DNA of 6,689 nt from NCBI GenBank assembly GCA_017484235.1, contig JAFUTM010000265.1, forward strand, positions 1 to 6,689, written 5' to 3'. Below the pieces are notes generated by a model. It saw only the letters and a list, made by a program, of their open reading frames with translations. It made no database searches and was not told the DNA's origin. The stretch comes from Selenomonadaceae bacterium. GTDB taxonomy: Bacteria > Bacillota > Negativicutes > Selenomonadales > Selenomonadaceae. Below, one piece after another: positions 5,891 through 6,689 of the stretch. The position numbers were made by a program, and so were the translations under genes. Position 1 is the stretch's first letter. Each line of letters opens with the position of its first letter.

Positions 5891-6689
5891 AACAAACATA
5901 TTGAATACCAAGTTTATCGGCAACGGCTTTGTCAGTGGAAACAAGGGCGTCACTTCTGCCGACAGGCAAGGAACTGTTTCCAATAGGAGCCATTAACTTC
6001 CGCAACTCTGAATCAAAGGCAAGAACGTAGTCGACAATTTTTTGCGCTCCTCTGTCAACGTCCAATCGCTTGACGAGTCGCGGATTTTGTGTACAAATTC
6101 CAGTTGGACACTTGCCTGTATTGCAGGCGTTGCAACGTCCTTGTTCATTGCCAACACAGCCGAGCAGCTGAATCAAAATCTTTCCACAAAAAACGCCGTT
6201 AGCTCCAAGACAAATCATTTTGAAAGCGTCCGCTGCCGCATTACCAGTCATACCGATACCGCCGCCGCCGTAGAGAGGAATCTGCCCTTGTGCACCTTGA
6301 TCGACAGCCGCATTGTAGCAGTCACGAATTTTTGAAACAACAGGATGTCCGGTGTGGTCAAGCGAAATTTCATTTGCCGCGCCTGTTCCGCCTTGTACGC
6401 CGTCGATAAAAAATCCACCGCAAATCTTATATGGGTCTCTAAGCAGATTATTATAAACAGAAACAGAAGTTGAAGAGGCCGCACACTTTATCGCGACAGG
6501 AACTCTAAAACCAAAAGCCGCATTGAGTGACAAGTGCATTTTTTGAACAGATTCTTCGATTGAATAAAGCCCTTGATGATTCGGCGGCGAAGCCAAAGTC
6601 GCTTTAGGCACACCGCGAATTGCTTGCACATGAGGAGCAACTTTTTCTGCCTGAAGTAAACCACCGTCACCAGGTTTTGCGCCTTGTCC
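5889..6689 (-). CDS. gltB: Glutamate synthase FMN / iron-sulfur domain subunit, C-terminal 266 residues (5' end outside window)
   Basis: This is the synthase domain of glutamate synthase: a TIM barrel binding FMN and an Fe-S cluster, where 2-oxoglutarate and ammonia become glutamate. The frame is open to the window edge (6689), so the gene starts outside; a GTG at 6629 is internal. Family landmarks in order are QGAKPGDGG at fragment residues 2-10, SPPNHQGLYSIEE near 34-46, the VAIK lysine at 68, DGVQGGTGAA at 96-105, YGGGGIGMTGNAAADAF near 140-156, and a cysteine cluster (C178, C186, C189, C194, C199) in GRCNACNTGKCPTGICTQ. Classical enzymes have DGGTGA and C-x5-C-x4-CP; here the C-x4-CP part is kept with extra cysteines. 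No glutaminase or GXGXG domain is attached: the latter is on the next gene. The split organisation resembles archaeal-type glutamate synthases. The sequence is divergent enough that an FMN-binding glutamate synthase relative with another substrate is possible. Confidence 0.9.
   Translation of the reverse strand, partial: GQGAKPGDGGLLQAEKVAPHVQAIRGVPKATLASPPNHQGLYSIEESVQKMHLSLNAAFGFRVPVAIKCAASSTSVSVYNNLLRDPYKICGGFFIDGVQGGTGAANEISLDHTGHPVVSKIRDCYNAAVDQGAQGQIPLYGGGGIGMTGNAAADAFKMICLGANGVFCGKILIQLLGCVGNEQGRCNACNTGKCPTGICTQNPRLVKRLDVDRGAQKIVDYVLAFDSELRKLMAPIGNSSLPVGRSDALVSTDKAVADKLGIQYVC

Noticed and set aside
1..6689. CRISPR array, tRNA or rRNA genes
   Set aside because: No regularly spaced repeats and no tRNA- or rRNA-like sequence were seen by eye on either strand.

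Overview
The window looks like the chromosome of an anaerobic, low-to-moderate GC Firmicute. The split, iron-sulfur-rich glutamate synthase and the strong AGGAGG ribosome binding sites would suit the Negativicutes/Clostridia, but no marker here fixes the genus. It holds two convergent housekeeping blocks separated by about 600 bp of non-coding DNA.

Plus strand, 1-2941: the end of triosephosphate isomerase (tpiA), two tandem near-identical small genes, and cofactor-independent phosphoglycerate mutase (gpmI). tpiA and gpmI are often neighbours in glycolytic operons (gap-pgk-tpiA-gpmI-eno). Here they are separated by two tail-anchored coiled-coil mini-proteins of 90 and 82 residues. These have no function I recognise and are the most unusual coding content of the window. 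A 12-bp hairpin lies between them and gpmI, and a strong intrinsic terminator follows gpmI.

Middle, 2942-3540: the gpmI terminator, then what I read as a decayed 3' end of an IS200/IS605-family tnpB (orfB) gene on the minus strand. It retains the element's typical right-end hairpin, but the reading frame is broken and the zinc-ribbon cysteines are disturbed. Several small hairpins and AT-rich stretches fill the rest.

Minus strand, 6689-3541: a two-gene glutamate synthase block. The upstream gene (partial, running off the window) is the FMN/iron-sulfur synthase domain. The downstream gene is a 778-residue fusion of the GXGXG domain, a GltD-like FAD/NAD(P)H module and a C-terminal cysteine-rich diferredoxin. 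The two genes are 11 bp apart, and the ribosome binding site of the second overlaps the stop codon of the first, so they are probably translated together as subunits of one enzyme. The glutaminase domain is not in view and is presumably further upstream.
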